64,000 nt of DNA from Planctomycetota bacterium (GTDB lineage Bacteria > Planctomycetota > J058 > JAJDCQ01), in assembly GCA_029260755.1 (NCBI GenBank), contig JAJDCQ010000037.1, forward strand, positions 1 through 64,000, given 5' to 3'. The notes beneath the pieces are model-generated. The model saw only the letters and a program-made list of their open reading frames with translations. It did no database searches and was not told the DNA's origin. The translations under genes and the position numbers were made by a program. This document shows, piece after piece, positions 18,397 through 27,523 of this stretch (its first letter is position 1; each line of letters begins with the position of its first letter).

Positions 18397-21300
18397 CTAC
18401 TCGCCCTTGGCCCGGAGCTGCGAGGCGAGGCGGCGGTCGGCGGCGGCCCGCTCGGTCTCGCCGAGCTTCGCCCAGAGCCTCGCGCGGACGGCCACGCCGC
18501 TCGAGTGGACGCGGACGGCGCCGGTACCATCGAGGAACGACCGGGCCGCGTCCTTGCGGCCCTGCTCGATGAGGTAGTCGAACGCGCGCGTGACCGCGCC
18601 CATCTCGAGGCCGAGCGCCTTCTTCCCGTCCTGCGTGGCGACCCGATCGCGCTGCTTGGCGTGCGCGGTCAGCACCGTCAGCGCCTCCTCGGCGCGGTCG
18701 TGGCGGACGAGGTGGAGCGCCTCGATCTCGGGGCCGGCGATGTCGTCGGGCAGGACGTCGCGGGCGGCCCGCGCCAGGCTCGCGATCGTCGCATCGTGCG
18801 GGCAGGGCGCGCCCTGGTGATCGTCGGGGCGCTGCATGAGAACGCGGGCGAGGTCGCGGTACTCCCAGCAGAGCCCCTTGAGGCTGAGCGCCTCGAACGA
18901 GCGCCCCTGCCAGTCGAACGCGTAGCGCTCGTCGCGCTTCGCGAGGAGGATGTCCCGCGCCTCGAGGGCTCGCTTCAGGCACGCGTCGAAGCGATCCTTC
19001 GAGGTGCCCTCGCCGTGCCGCCGCACCCAGTGGGCGTGGTTGATCGCGATCCGCGGATCCCGGGCTCGGGCGGGCAGCCTGGCGTCGCGCTCGGCCGCCT
19101 TCTCGTGGAGCTCGGTGATCGCGGCGACGAGGTCGAGGCCGAAGAGCTTCTTCGCCTTCGCGATCATCCCGTCGACGACGGGCGGCGGGCTCTGGAGCTC
19201 GACGATGTCGCCGATCCTCCGCGCGAGCCAGGAGAGCACCCACCCCGGGACGTCGCCCCGGGCCGCCTCGCGGGCCATGATCCGCTCGACGATGATCCAC
19301 CGCTTCCGGAGGCACCACGCGACCCGCGACGGGGAGAAGAGCGCGCCCGGCACGCCCTCTCGCGCGGCGGCCCGGTCGTCGACGGGAAGCAGCGTCGTCA
19401 GGAGCGAGAGGGCGTCGGCCGCGACCACCCGGTCGGCCTCGACGGGGCCGAGCTGGCGTTGCCGTTCCTCGAGGTAGGCCTGCGCGTCGTCGGAGCTCGC
19501 GGCGAAGTTGCCGAGCATCTCCAGGCTGTAGACCCACGCGCCGAGGCGGTGGAGCTCGCAGCCGATCTCGAACAGGCGGCGTCGCTCCTCTGCATCGCCG
19601 CGGCCGCGCGTCCGCGCCAGCGCCATCCACATGAGGGCGGCGAGCTCCTCGTTCCGGCGGTCGTCGGGCGGAACGCACGCGGAGATCGCCTCGAGGACGA
19701 GGAGGGTGTGGGGGTCGGGCTTGTCCGGGGGGAGCGTCCCGACGTGCGCGATCAGGGCGTCGATCGCCTCGTCGGGCACCTCGAGGCGCCCGTGGAAGCG
19801 GCGGCTCGCGTCGACGATCGCCTGGAGGGCGGGGTCGAGCTCGTCGCGCCGGGCGGCGCCGCCGCGGGTCAGCGTCGGCAGGTTCTGCCGGACGACCAGG
19901 CGCGCCTTCAGGATCGCCCGCCCGCGGGCCGCGGCCAGGTCGGCGTCGGCGACGTCCGCGCCTTCCTCGTCCTCGCCGAGGGCGCGGAGCAGCCGGCTCG
20001 CGAGCTTGGGGGTGACGGTCATCGCGGGGTCGGCGAGCGCCTCGGCGACGCGCTCGGCGAGCTCGCCGCTCCGCAGCAGCGTCGGCTCGCGCTCGAGGAG
20101 GACGGCGATCGGGCGGACCTCGCCGCGCGCGACCAGCACCTCGAGGACGACCCGTCGGTGACTCAGCCAAGGCTCGCTCTTGAAGTCGATCTGACGGAGG
20201 AGGACGTCGTCGCCGCCGGCGAGCCGCCCCAGGGTGTCGAGCACCTCGCGCTTTCGGTCGAGCAGCTCATCGTCGGGGACGTCGAGCTCGGCGAGCCGCG
20301 CGATCGCGGCCGGCGCCTCGTCGAGGGCGGCGAGCTCGCCGCCCCGGGCGCGCTCGTAGATGGCGTCGAACGCGGAGACCGCCTCGCGAACGGCGACGCG
20401 CTCGGCCTCGGCGGCGCGCCGGTAGGCCAGACCGACGACCGCGAGGAGGCCGACGACCACCGCCGCGATCGCGACCCCCGCCACGGCGAAGACGAGGCGC
20501 CGGTTCGTCCGCATCGCCTTCTGCACGCCGCGGCGGAGGACGCTCCGACGACCGACGTCGACCTCCTCGCCGGCGAGCCACCGGTCGAGGGTGTCGGCGA
20601 CCTCGTGAGCCGACGGGAAGCGGTCGGCCGGGTCCTTCTCGAGGCAGCGCATGGCGACCGCGTCGAGGACGACGGGGATCGTGGTGTCGACGCGCCGCGG
20701 CGGCGTCGGGTCCTCCATCAGCACCTTCTTGATGATGCCGAGGCTGCTGTCGGCCGTGAACGGCGTCTGCCCGGTGAGGCCGTTGTAGAGGATGCCGCCG
20801 AGGGCGTAGACGTCGGTCGCGGGCGTCATCGGCGCGCGGTTCTCGACCTGCTCGGGCGCCATGTAGTGGGGCGTGCCCATCATCTCGCCCGTCTTGGTGA
20901 GCTGCTCGGTCGCGGTGTCGACCCGCGCGAGGCCGAAGTCCATCAGGCGCGGCCGGCCGTCCTTCTCCATCATCACGTTGTGAGGCTTGATGTCGCGGTG
21001 GATGATCCCGTTGTCGTGCGCGTGGGCGAGGGCGCGCGCGATGTCGCGGACGATCTCGGCCATCCGCCGGTGCGTCTGGCGCTCGCGCTTGAGCAGCTCG
21101 TTGAGGGGGAGGCCGTCGACGTACTGCATCACGATGAACGGCGACTGCTGGTGCTCGCCGACCTCGTGGATCGCGACGATCCCCTCGTGGTGGAGGCGAC
21201 CGCACGCCTCCGCCTCGCGGAGGAAGCGCGCCCGGTCGCGTTCGGCCGTCGCGTTCGCGCCGAGCACCTTGATGGCGACGCGCCGATCGACGGTCGTGTC

Positions 21301-21963
21301 GACCGCCCGGAAGACGACGCCCATCCCGCCCCGGCCGAGCTCCTTGTCGAGGAGGTACTTCTCGGCGATGCGGCTCCCGAGCTTCGGGAGGAGGCGCCGC
21401 TCGCCCGACTTCGAGGTGAACGACCCGGTCGACGGCGTGGTGGCGGGCGGCGGCGCCGAGACCGTTCCGCCCCCTCCGGCGGTCGAGCTCGAGACCGGGC
21501 GGAGCGAGACCGGCGGGACGTGCCCGGTCGGGGCGATCGGGGTCGTCCCCGCCGGAACCGGCGCCGCGCCGCTCGAGGGAGGCGGCGGCGGCGGCCGCAG
21601 ATGCCCGCCGCTCCTCGGGGCGAGACCGGGCATCCGCGGCGCCCCCCCGCTCGGAGGCGCGAGCGGACGCGGCGGCATCCCGCTCGGCGGCGCAAGCGGC
21701 GGCGGCGCCATCGCCGGTCCGGTCGGCGGTCGCAGGTGCGGACCACTCGGGGGCGCCATCGGGGGCGCCATCAGGGGTCCGGTGGGTGGCCGCAGGTGAG
21801 ACCCGCTCGGCGGCATCGGCGGGGGAGGGGGCGGCGGCGGCGCGGGCGGACGCGGGATCGCGGCGCCGCTCGAGGGGGGCGGCGGCAGCGGCGGTCTCGG
21901 CCGAGGGGGCGGAGGTGGAGGAGGCGGACCGCCCGAGGCGGGCGGCTCGGATCCGAGGGTCAT
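18397..21963 (-). CDS. Membrane Ser/Thr protein kinase with long proline-rich N-terminus
   Basis: A 1188-residue kinase. The first ~180 residues are extremely Pro/Gly-rich, with repeats such as PPSGSHLRPPTGPLMAPP and PPSGPHLRPPTGPAMAPP. The kinase domain follows: GRGGMG at 210-215, lysine K232 (VAIK), HRDIKPHN, and MDFGLA. A membrane helix lies near residue 500 (LVFAVAGVAIAAVVVGLLAVVGLAY). The remaining ~670 residues are helical, rich in Leu/Ala/Glu, and not a named repeat that I recognise. The GGAGG upstream is only one base from the ATG, an unusually short spacing, but no other start is near. The gene is followed by the cacggag inverted repeat and preceded by the PH-like/kinase operon on the same strand. 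Confidence 0.9.
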   Translation of the reverse strand: MTLGSEPPASGGPPPPPPPPRPRPPLPPPPSSGAAIPRPPAPPPPPPPPMPPSGSHLRPPTGPLMAPPMAPPSGPHLRPPTGPAMAPPPLAPPSGMPPRPLAPPSGGAPRMPGLAPRSGGHLRPPPPPPSSGAAPVPAGTTPIAPTGHVPPVSLRPVSSSTAGGGGTVSAPPPATTPSTGSFTSKSGERRLLPKLGSRIAEKYLLDKELGRGGMGVVFRAVDTTVDRRVAIKVLGANATAERDRARFLREAEACGRLHHEGIVAIHEVGEHQQSPFIVMQYVDGLPLNELLKRERQTHRRMAEIVRDIARALAHAHDNGIIHRDIKPHNVMMEKDGRPRLMDFGLARVDTATEQLTKTGEMMGTPHYMAPEQVENRAPMTPATDVYALGGILYNGLTGQTPFTADSSLGIIKKVLMEDPTPPRRVDTTIPVVLDAVAMRCLEKDPADRFPSAHEVADTLDRWLAGEEVDVGRRSVLRRGVQKAMRTNRRLVFAVAGVAIAAVVVGLLAVVGLAYRRAAEAERVAVREAVSAFDAIYERARGGELAALDEAPAAIARLAELDVPDDELLDRKREVLDTLGRLAGGDDVLLRQIDFKSEPWLSHRRVVLEVLVARGEVRPIAVLLEREPTLLRSGELAERVAEALADPAMTVTPKLASRLLRALGEDEEGADVADADLAAARGRAILKARLVVRQNLPTLTRGGAARRDELDPALQAIVDASRRFHGRLEVPDEAIDALIAHVGTLPPDKPDPHTLLVLEAISACVPPDDRRNEELAALMWMALARTRGRGDAEERRRLFEIGCELHRLGAWVYSLEMLGNFAASSDDAQAYLEERQRQLGPVEADRVVAADALSLLTTLLPVDDRAAAREGVPGALFSPSRVAWCLRKRWIIVERIMAREAARGDVPGWVLSWLARRIGDIVELQSPPPVVDGMIAKAKKLFGLDLVAAITELHEKAAERDARLPARARDPRIAINHAHWVRRHGEGTSKDRFDACLKRALEARDILLAKRDERYAFDWQGRSFEALSLKGLCWEYRDLARVLMQRPDDHQGAPCPHDATIASLARAARDVLPDDIAGPEIEALHLVRHDRAEEALTVLTAHAKQRDRVATQDGKKALGLEMGAVTRAFDYLIEQGRKDAARSFLDGTGAVRVHSSGVAVRARLWAKLGETERAAADRRLASQLRAKGE

Positions 21964-21994
21964 GCCTCCGTTGTCGGCGCCGGGCGCGTCCGCA

Positions 21995-23089
21995 TCAAGC
22001 CGGAGGGAGGGTCTCGCCGCACTGAGGGCAGGCGAGCCCGCTCGTCCCGGTCTTGACCGTGATCCGAAGCCCGCAGGCCGCGCAGGCGACGTGGGCGACG
22101 TCGCCGAGCGCCTGGGGGAGGTCGGTCGCCGTGGGAGCGGCGGGGCCGTCGCCGGGCTCGGTGTCCTCGTCGGGCTGCCACTCGGGCGTCGAGACCGAGT
22201 CGCCGCGCCAGGACGGCTCGAGGGCGGGCTCGGGCTCGTCGGGCTCGTCGGGCGGGTCCCACTCGGGCGTCGGCGTCGGCGCCGGCTCGGAGGCCGGGGT
22301 CGCCGCCGGGGCCGCCGCCGGGGCCTCCGAAATCATCGGGGCCGCGGGCGGAGCGCCCGGGAGGGCGCTCGGCGCCCCGCGGCTCTCGAGCGCCCGGCGC
22401 GTCCGGCGGCGGGCGGCGCGGAGCTCGTGGACGCGGGCGGAGACCTCCTGCACGAACGTCAGCGCGTCCGGGCCGGGGATGAGCTTGTCGTCGCGCGACT
22501 TCGTCGCCGAGAGCAGGCCGCCGAGCGGCCCGCGGAAGCCGTAGGCGGCGAGCGCGATCGGAACGTCGCGCCGGGTCCAGACGAAGATCGCGACGAACTT
22601 GCGGATGATGCCGCGCCCGGCGAGCCCCCAGACGCCGGTCACCTCGTCGATCGCCGCCTCGGAGAGGTAGTGCCAGTTCTCGCGCGGGTGGTCGCAGCGC
22701 ATGTAGAGGACGATGCGCTCGTTCGTGAGGACGGTGTGGGCGGTCGTGATCTCGAGGCGCCTCAGGGCGCGCCAGAGGACGAGGATGACGGCGAGGACGA
22801 GGAGCGAGACGCCGAGCCCGAAGACCGAAGGGGGAAGCGCGTCCATCCGAAGCTGGACGAGGCCGTGGAGAGAGAGCCCTTCGAGGGCGCGCACGATCGG
22901 ACCCTCGATGAGGGCGGCGAGGCCGGTGAGCGCCAGGCCGGCGAGGAGGATCACCCAGACGGGGGTGAAGCGACGCAGATCGGTGTGGGCGACGAGGTAC
23001 TCGCCCTCGACCTTCTCGTCGGGGCCGAGGGTGACGAAGCGGCGGGCGAGGTCGCGGGAGAGGGGAGACTTCCTTCGGGACTCAGCCAT
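21995..23089 (-). CDS. PH-like (bPH/DUF304-type) membrane protein with C-terminal zinc ribbon
   Basis: A 364-residue protein. Two N-terminal membrane segments (WVILLAGLALTGLAAL; VFGLGVSLLVLAVILVLW) precede a bacterial PH-like domain with the signature VLTNERIVLYM and the YLSEAAIDEVTGVWG strand. A coil, a long Pro/Ala/Glu-rich linker, and a C-terminal zinc ribbon follow (CAACGL...CPQCGE, CxxC pairs about 20 residues apart). The start overlaps the stop of the upstream PH-like gene by eight bases. The zinc ribbon mirrors the one at the N-terminus of the kinase two genes upstream. It is probably a membrane adaptor of the kinase system; function unknown. Confidence 0.75.
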   Translation of the reverse strand: MAESRRKSPLSRDLARRFVTLGPDEKVEGEYLVAHTDLRRFTPVWVILLAGLALTGLAALIEGPIVRALEGLSLHGLVQLRMDALPPSVFGLGVSLLVLAVILVLWRALRRLEITTAHTVLTNERIVLYMRCDHPRENWHYLSEAAIDEVTGVWGLAGRGIIRKFVAIFVWTRRDVPIALAAYGFRGPLGGLLSATKSRDDKLIPGPDALTFVQEVSARVHELRAARRRTRRALESRGAPSALPGAPPAAPMISEAPAAAPAATPASEPAPTPTPEWDPPDEPDEPEPALEPSWRGDSVSTPEWQPDEDTEPGDGPAAPTATDLPQALGDVAHVACAACGLRITVKTGTSGLACPQCGETLPPA

Positions 23090-23612
23090 CGGTCTCGCCC
23101 TCGATGTCGGTGAGCTGGGCGAGCGCCGTCGAGAGGTGCTTCTCGACCCACCGGAAGTCGCGGCCGACCTCGCGCCGGATGATCCGGTCCTCGAGCCACA
23201 CCGTCACGGCCGGGTTGTCCTCGCCGAGCACCTCGAACCACCGCGATCGCGACAGCAGCCCGTCGCTCCCGCCGACGTTGATCGCCGCGATCTGCTCGAG
23301 GCGGATGTCCTGGAGCGAGTGGACGTCGCGGAGGATCCCGCGCTCGCGGACGTAGTAGATCATCCGCCGGTCGGTCAGGACGAGGTAGCCGCGCTGCGGC
23401 GGCTCGAGCCCGAAGCTCGGCCGGAACAGCGCGCCGAGGCCGATCATCGACCCGGCGATCAGCAGCGGGATCTTCGCCAGGTTGAAGATGATCGTGAGCG
23501 GCAGGAGGGCCACCCGGAACACGTAGAGCGGGTCGCGGTCGTGGCGGACCTCGGCCTCGGCGACGACGCTCTCGCCGGCGGCGAGACGGACGAAGTCGGT
23601 GGCGGCGCTCAT
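23082..23612 (-). CDS. PH-like (bPH/DUF304-type) membrane protein
   Basis: A 176-residue protein. A hydrophobic segment pair (FRVALLPLTIIFNLAKIPLL; IAGSMIGLGALF) is followed by a PH-like domain with LVLTDRRMIYYVRERG and DVHSLQDIRLEQIAAINVG, close in pattern to the flanking genes' LTNRRLIY and LTNERIVLY. The start ATG at 23612 overlaps the stop of the kinase gene (ATGA). That overlap rejects the far longer open frame reaching 25607. It is the smallest of three PH-like proteins in this operon and may be the core membrane-bound unit. Function unknown. Confidence 0.75.
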   Translation of the reverse strand: MSAATDFVRLAAGESVVAEAEVRHDRDPLYVFRVALLPLTIIFNLAKIPLLIAGSMIGLGALFRPSFGLEPPQRGYLVLTDRRMIYYVRERGILRDVHSLQDIRLEQIAAINVGGSDGLLSRSRWFEVLGEDNPAVTVWLEDRIIRREVGRDFRWVEKHLSTALAQLTDIEGETDG

Positions 23613-25663
23613 CGGGATGGCCCTCCGACGGCGCCAGCCTTCTCGGAGGCGACCTGCGCGACGCGCTTCCAGCGGCGCCGCTCGGCGCCGGCATCGACGC
23701 CGATGACGCCCGCCGCCTCGTCGTCGAGGAGCGATCGGAGCTCGCGGCCGTAGCGTTCCCGGAGGAGCGCCGTCGCGCGACGCAGGGTGAGGGCGACCGC
23801 GAGGCGAACGTCGTCCTCGGCGTCGGGGTCGGGACGGATCGTGGCGACGCACGGTCCCGACGCGCCGCCGAGCAGGCCGAAGAGGCCGCCGCGGCTGGCC
23901 GGCCGGCGCAGCTCGATGAGGAGCAGCTCGTGCAGCTCGCGCGTGCCGAGCCGGAGCTCGTCGCGGTCCTTGCCCTCGGCGGCGAGGGTGAGGCGCGCCT
24001 TGCCGGCGACCTCCGTCGCCGCGTCGAGGAGCGCCATGCCGACGTCGCCGGGGTTCACGAAGCCGCGGCCCCCCTCGGAGAGCTCGCGGACCATGTCGCC
24101 GTCCCGGAGCGCGGTCCGCTCGAACGAGAACGAGAGCGGCTCGTTGCGAGCGGCCAGCGGGCGCTCGGCGAGCTCGTCGACGAGGCCGCGCGCGTCCGTC
24201 ACGACGGCCGCGCTCGCCGGGCCCGGGGGCGGCTTCGCGGCGGCCCGCTCGAGGAGCGACCGCGCGATCGCGCCGCGCCCGGTCGCCACGGCGAGGTCGG
24301 CGCGGAGCACGACGGCCACGTCGTGACGCGGATCGGCGGCGAGGGCGCGGTCGAGGGCGAGGGCGGCCTCGGTCGAGCGCCCCTCGTCGAGGAAGGCGCG
24401 CGCGGTGAGGATCTCGGCGTCCGCCGCGTCGATGGCGCTCGCCGAGGCGCGGGACGAGCCGGCCGTCGACGGCTCCCGGCGAGGCGGCGCGGGGGCCGGC
24501 GGGCTCTGGGTGGTGTGGCTGTTGTCGAGCGGCGCCTCCGCGATCGCGTCGGGCTGCGTCGCCGCGGCCGAGTCGATCGCCGGCGGAGTCGGCCGATCGC
24601 TCGTCGTCGGAGGCTGCTGGGGAACCGTCACGGTGAACGCCGCGGGCGACGCGTCGCCCGCCGGCGCGTTCGCGGCCGTCCGGATCGCCGCCGCGGCGGC
24701 CGCCGCCGTCGCCGGGCGATCGTCGGGGCTCTTCGCGCAGAGGCTCGCGATCGTCCGCTCGAGCGCTGGCGAGACGTCGGGTCGGACGTCCCGGATCGCC
24801 GGGAGCGGCGTCATCAGATGGTTCCGCATCAGCTCGGGCATCGACTTGCCGCCGAACGGCGGCTTGCCGGTCAAGAGCTGGAACAGAGCGACGCCGAGGG
24901 CGTAGAGGTCGACCCGCCCGTCGATCGCGTCGTGGTCGGCCCTCCATACCTCGGGCGCCATGAAGAGCGGCGTGCCGAGCGGGCCGCGGGTCAGCCCCGC
25001 GCCGATCGCCGCCGCGTCGAGCGACTTGGCGAGGCCGAAGTCGGCTACCTTGGCGTGCCCGCCGCGCCGCTCGATCAGGACGTTCGCCGGCTTGACGTCC
25101 CGGTGGACGACGCCGAGCTCGTGGGCCGCGCCGAGGCCGTCGGCGATCTCGGCGCCGAGGCGGGCGACCTCGGCCACGCCGAGCCGCCCCTCGCGCTCGA
25201 GGCGATCCTCGAGCGTCTCGCCGTCGACGAACTCGAGCACCATGTAGGTGGTGCCGTCGGGCGTCCGGTCGACGTCGTGGACGGTGATCACGTTGGGGTG
25301 GCGGATCTTCGCGGCCAGGCGCGCCTCGCGGTGGAAGCGCTCGACGTACTGGTCGGCGCCCTTTCCTCCGAGGAGCTCGGGGAGGATCACCTTCACGACC
25401 ATCTCGGTCTCGAGGCGGACGTGGCGCCCCTTGTAGACCGCGCCCATCGCGCCGGCGCCGAGGCGCTTCTCCAGCGCCACGCCGCCGAGCTCTCGGCCGA
25501 TGAAGCGGTCGCCGTCGTTCCTCTTCTCCGGCTCGACGACCGTCTTGGCGGCGACGTCGACGTCGCTCGGAGCGCCGCCGGCGGAGGCGCGGAGCTCCTT
25601 GCCGCACTTCGTGCAGAAGCGGAGGTCCTCGTCGTTGGGCGTGCCGCAGTGTCCGCAGAACAT
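23609..25663 (-). CDS. Soluble zinc-ribbon Ser/Thr protein kinase
   Basis: A 684-residue kinase with an N-terminal zinc ribbon (C3, C6, C17, C20 in FCGHCG...FCTKCG). The kinase domain has GAGAMG at residues 69-74, lysine K91 (VVVK), HRDVKPAN, and ADFGLAK. Unlike the other kinases here, I see no membrane helix after the kinase domain. A Pro/Thr-rich linker leads to a TPR-like segment and a C-terminal alpha/beta region ending in a lysine-rich tail. It lies five bases downstream of the first PH-like gene and overlaps the second, so the four genes form one operon. Membrane placement would then depend on its PH-like partners, which is an inference from context. Confidence 0.88.
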   Translation of the reverse strand: MFCGHCGTPNDEDLRFCTKCGKELRASAGGAPSDVDVAAKTVVEPEKRNDGDRFIGRELGGVALEKRLGAGAMGAVYKGRHVRLETEMVVKVILPELLGGKGADQYVERFHREARLAAKIRHPNVITVHDVDRTPDGTTYMVLEFVDGETLEDRLEREGRLGVAEVARLGAEIADGLGAAHELGVVHRDVKPANVLIERRGGHAKVADFGLAKSLDAAAIGAGLTRGPLGTPLFMAPEVWRADHDAIDGRVDLYALGVALFQLLTGKPPFGGKSMPELMRNHLMTPLPAIRDVRPDVSPALERTIASLCAKSPDDRPATAAAAAAAIRTAANAPAGDASPAAFTVTVPQQPPTTSDRPTPPAIDSAAATQPDAIAEAPLDNSHTTQSPPAPAPPRREPSTAGSSRASASAIDAADAEILTARAFLDEGRSTEAALALDRALAADPRHDVAVVLRADLAVATGRGAIARSLLERAAAKPPPGPASAAVVTDARGLVDELAERPLAARNEPLSFSFERTALRDGDMVRELSEGGRGFVNPGDVGMALLDAATEVAGKARLTLAAEGKDRDELRLGTRELHELLLIELRRPASRGGLFGLLGGASGPCVATIRPDPDAEDDVRLAVALTLRRATALLRERYGRELRSLLDDEAAGVIGVDAGAERRRWKRVAQVASEKAGAVGGPSR

Positions 25664-25667
25664 GGCG

Positions 25668-27344
25668 TTACCGGAGGATCTCGAGCGGGGCGATCGGGCG
25701 GTGCGAGCCGTCCTCGTAGACGAGGTGGATCTCGATCGTGGCGCTCTCCCCGCGGGGGAGCCGCGCGCCCGTCATGATCCAGCGATCGCGGTCGATCGGC
25801 ATCGGCGGCCCGCCGAACATCGAGAACGCCACCGCGCGCGGGTCGACGACGCGGCCGTGGACGAGGCAGACGTCCTCGTCCTCGCGGTACTCCCAGACCT
25901 CCCAGACGACGTCGTCGGACGACTGGTCTCGGTACGGCTCGATGTACATCGCCTCGGGGTCGTGCTCCGCGTTCCAGTCGATCGGCACGCGGACCGTCTG
26001 GAGGTGGTCGTCCCAGTCGTCGACGATCTCGATGTCGACGAGGCCGTCGGGCGCCCCGATGTAGATCTGGGCCCACGGGTCTCGCTCGTCGGCGTGCGCG
26101 GCCTCGAACCGCCAGCGGATGCCGCCCGAGCTCGGGCCCGGCCCGTCGGCGAGCCAGCGCGCCTCGATCGCGACGGTGCCGTAGGTGTTCACGCGACCCG
26201 ACGCCGGGCCGAGCACCACGTAGGACGGCTCGCTCCCGTCGGCCCCGTGCGGCCAGCTCTGACCGAACCGCCGCACCGGAACCGAGAGCTCGCCGAGGAC
26301 GTTCCCGTCGCGGTCGCGGCAGGTCAGATGGACCCCCTCGGAGCCCGAGCGCTCGAGGGGGACCTCGAAGTCGACGATCCGGTCGTGGACCGGGAACTCG
26401 AGCCGCTCCGGGCCGTCCTCGAACGCGAGGTGGGTGACCCGCTCGCTCAGCGCTTCGCCGACGATCCACACGCCGTCGCGATCGGTCAGCCGCCCGGTCG
26501 GCTCGCGGAGGCGGACGAGGTCGCCGATCCGGCGCGCCTCGCCGGGGTACCAGGCGTGGTCGATGGGGAGGTCGACGGCCGGCGGCGGGATCGACGCGAC
26601 GAAGGCGATCATCGCGCCGACCGGCCCGCCGGCGAAGCAGAGGAGCGAGAGGCAACCCGCGCAGGCGGCGATCGCCATGGTCGCGCTGCGACTTCGCTCG
26701 CGCGGCGCGGGCCGGTTCGGCGGCGCCTTGTCCTTGAGATCCTGGATCGTGGTCGTCGACGCGCCCGAGATCGAGAAGCCCGACGCCTTCTCCTCGGCCA
26801 GACGCCTCTCGTGGGCGAGCCGGAGCTCGGTGACCTTGCTGCCGACCTCCTGAGCCGCCCGGACGGCGTCGTCGCCCGGCTCCCAGGTCGTGTCGCCGCG
26901 GCCGAGGATCCCGTCGTCGCCGCGCGCGCCGACCGGCAGGATCACGCCGCGGGTCGAGATCGGCATCATGAAGAACTGCTTGCGTTCGCGCAGCTTGATG
27001 AAGCCGAGCAGCTTCCAGATGCCGTGCTGGGTGTAGAGGCGCACCCCCGCGATCTCGCGCACGTCGAAGCTCGCCTGGACGCGGTCGCTCCGGAGCAGCC
27101 GCCGGAGCGACTCGAGGTAGATCAGGCGCCGGTTGGTGAGGTAGAGCCGCCCGCCGCCCTGGGGCCGCGCGACGAAGTACCAGATCAGGTAGAGGGGGAG
27201 GATCGGCCAGAAGGCGGGCATCCAGACGAAGATCCAGCGGAACTCCCACCGCGGGCGGCGGACGTCGTAGACCTCGATCACCTCCTCCTCGGGGAGGAGG
27301 TCGAGGGTTCGTTCGAGCCTCGGGGCTTGGCTTCGGATCGCCAT
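25668..27344 (-). CDS. PH-like membrane protein with large C-terminal extracytoplasmic-type region
   Basis: A 558-residue protein, first gene of the kinase/PH operon. The N-terminal membrane segment WIFVWMPAFWPILPLYLIW is followed by the PH-like strand pattern GRLYLTNRRLIYLESL and IAGVRLYTQHGIW. A second membrane region lies near residue 220 (AIAACAGCLSLLCFAG). After that come about 300 residues of acidic, tryptophan-rich beta-type sequence that I do not recognise. The PH-like signature is shared with the two other membrane proteins downstream. The large region after the second membrane segment is probably on the opposite side from the kinase, so it could be the sensor part. Confidence 0.72.
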   Translation of the reverse strand: MAIRSQAPRLERTLDLLPEEEVIEVYDVRRPRWEFRWIFVWMPAFWPILPLYLIWYFVARPQGGGRLYLTNRRLIYLESLRRLLRSDRVQASFDVREIAGVRLYTQHGIWKLLGFIKLRERKQFFMMPISTRGVILPVGARGDDGILGRGDTTWEPGDDAVRAAQEVGSKVTELRLAHERRLAEEKASGFSISGASTTTIQDLKDKAPPNRPAPRERSRSATMAIAACAGCLSLLCFAGGPVGAMIAFVASIPPPAVDLPIDHAWYPGEARRIGDLVRLREPTGRLTDRDGVWIVGEALSERVTHLAFEDGPERLEFPVHDRIVDFEVPLERSGSEGVHLTCRDRDGNVLGELSVPVRRFGQSWPHGADGSEPSYVVLGPASGRVNTYGTVAIEARWLADGPGPSSGGIRWRFEAAHADERDPWAQIYIGAPDGLVDIEIVDDWDDHLQTVRVPIDWNAEHDPEAMYIEPYRDQSSDDVVWEVWEYREDEDVCLVHGRVVDPRAVAFSMFGGPPMPIDRDRWIMTGARLPRGESATIEIHLVYEDGSHRPIAPLEILR

Positions 27345-27427
27345 CGGGTCGTCCTGGGTGGCCGCGGACCGGGGTCCTAAGTATCCGCAGGGCCTGCGAA
27401 TCGCAACCTCTCGAGGATGGTCGCCGT

Positions 27428-27457
27428 TTGACTCACCGCGGCATGCGGTGCTACGCT
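27428..27457 (+). promoter_or_regulatory. Sigma70-like promoter for moxR-type operon
   Basis: TTGACT (27428-27433), an 18-base spacer, and TACGCT (27452-27457) lie about 66 bases before the ATPase start. The -35 is close to consensus, the -10 is weaker. Confidence 0.45.
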
Positions 27458-27523
27458 CGCCTCTCGCGGCCGACTTCCCGCGGGCACGACGTCGCGGGCC
27501 GACTCGGCGTTACGGGAGATTCC

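Noticed and set aside
21560..21940. The proline-rich tandem repeats as an assembly artefact.
   Set aside because: The units vary in sequence and the frame stays open into a perfect kinase domain, so they look like a real low-complexity N-terminus.
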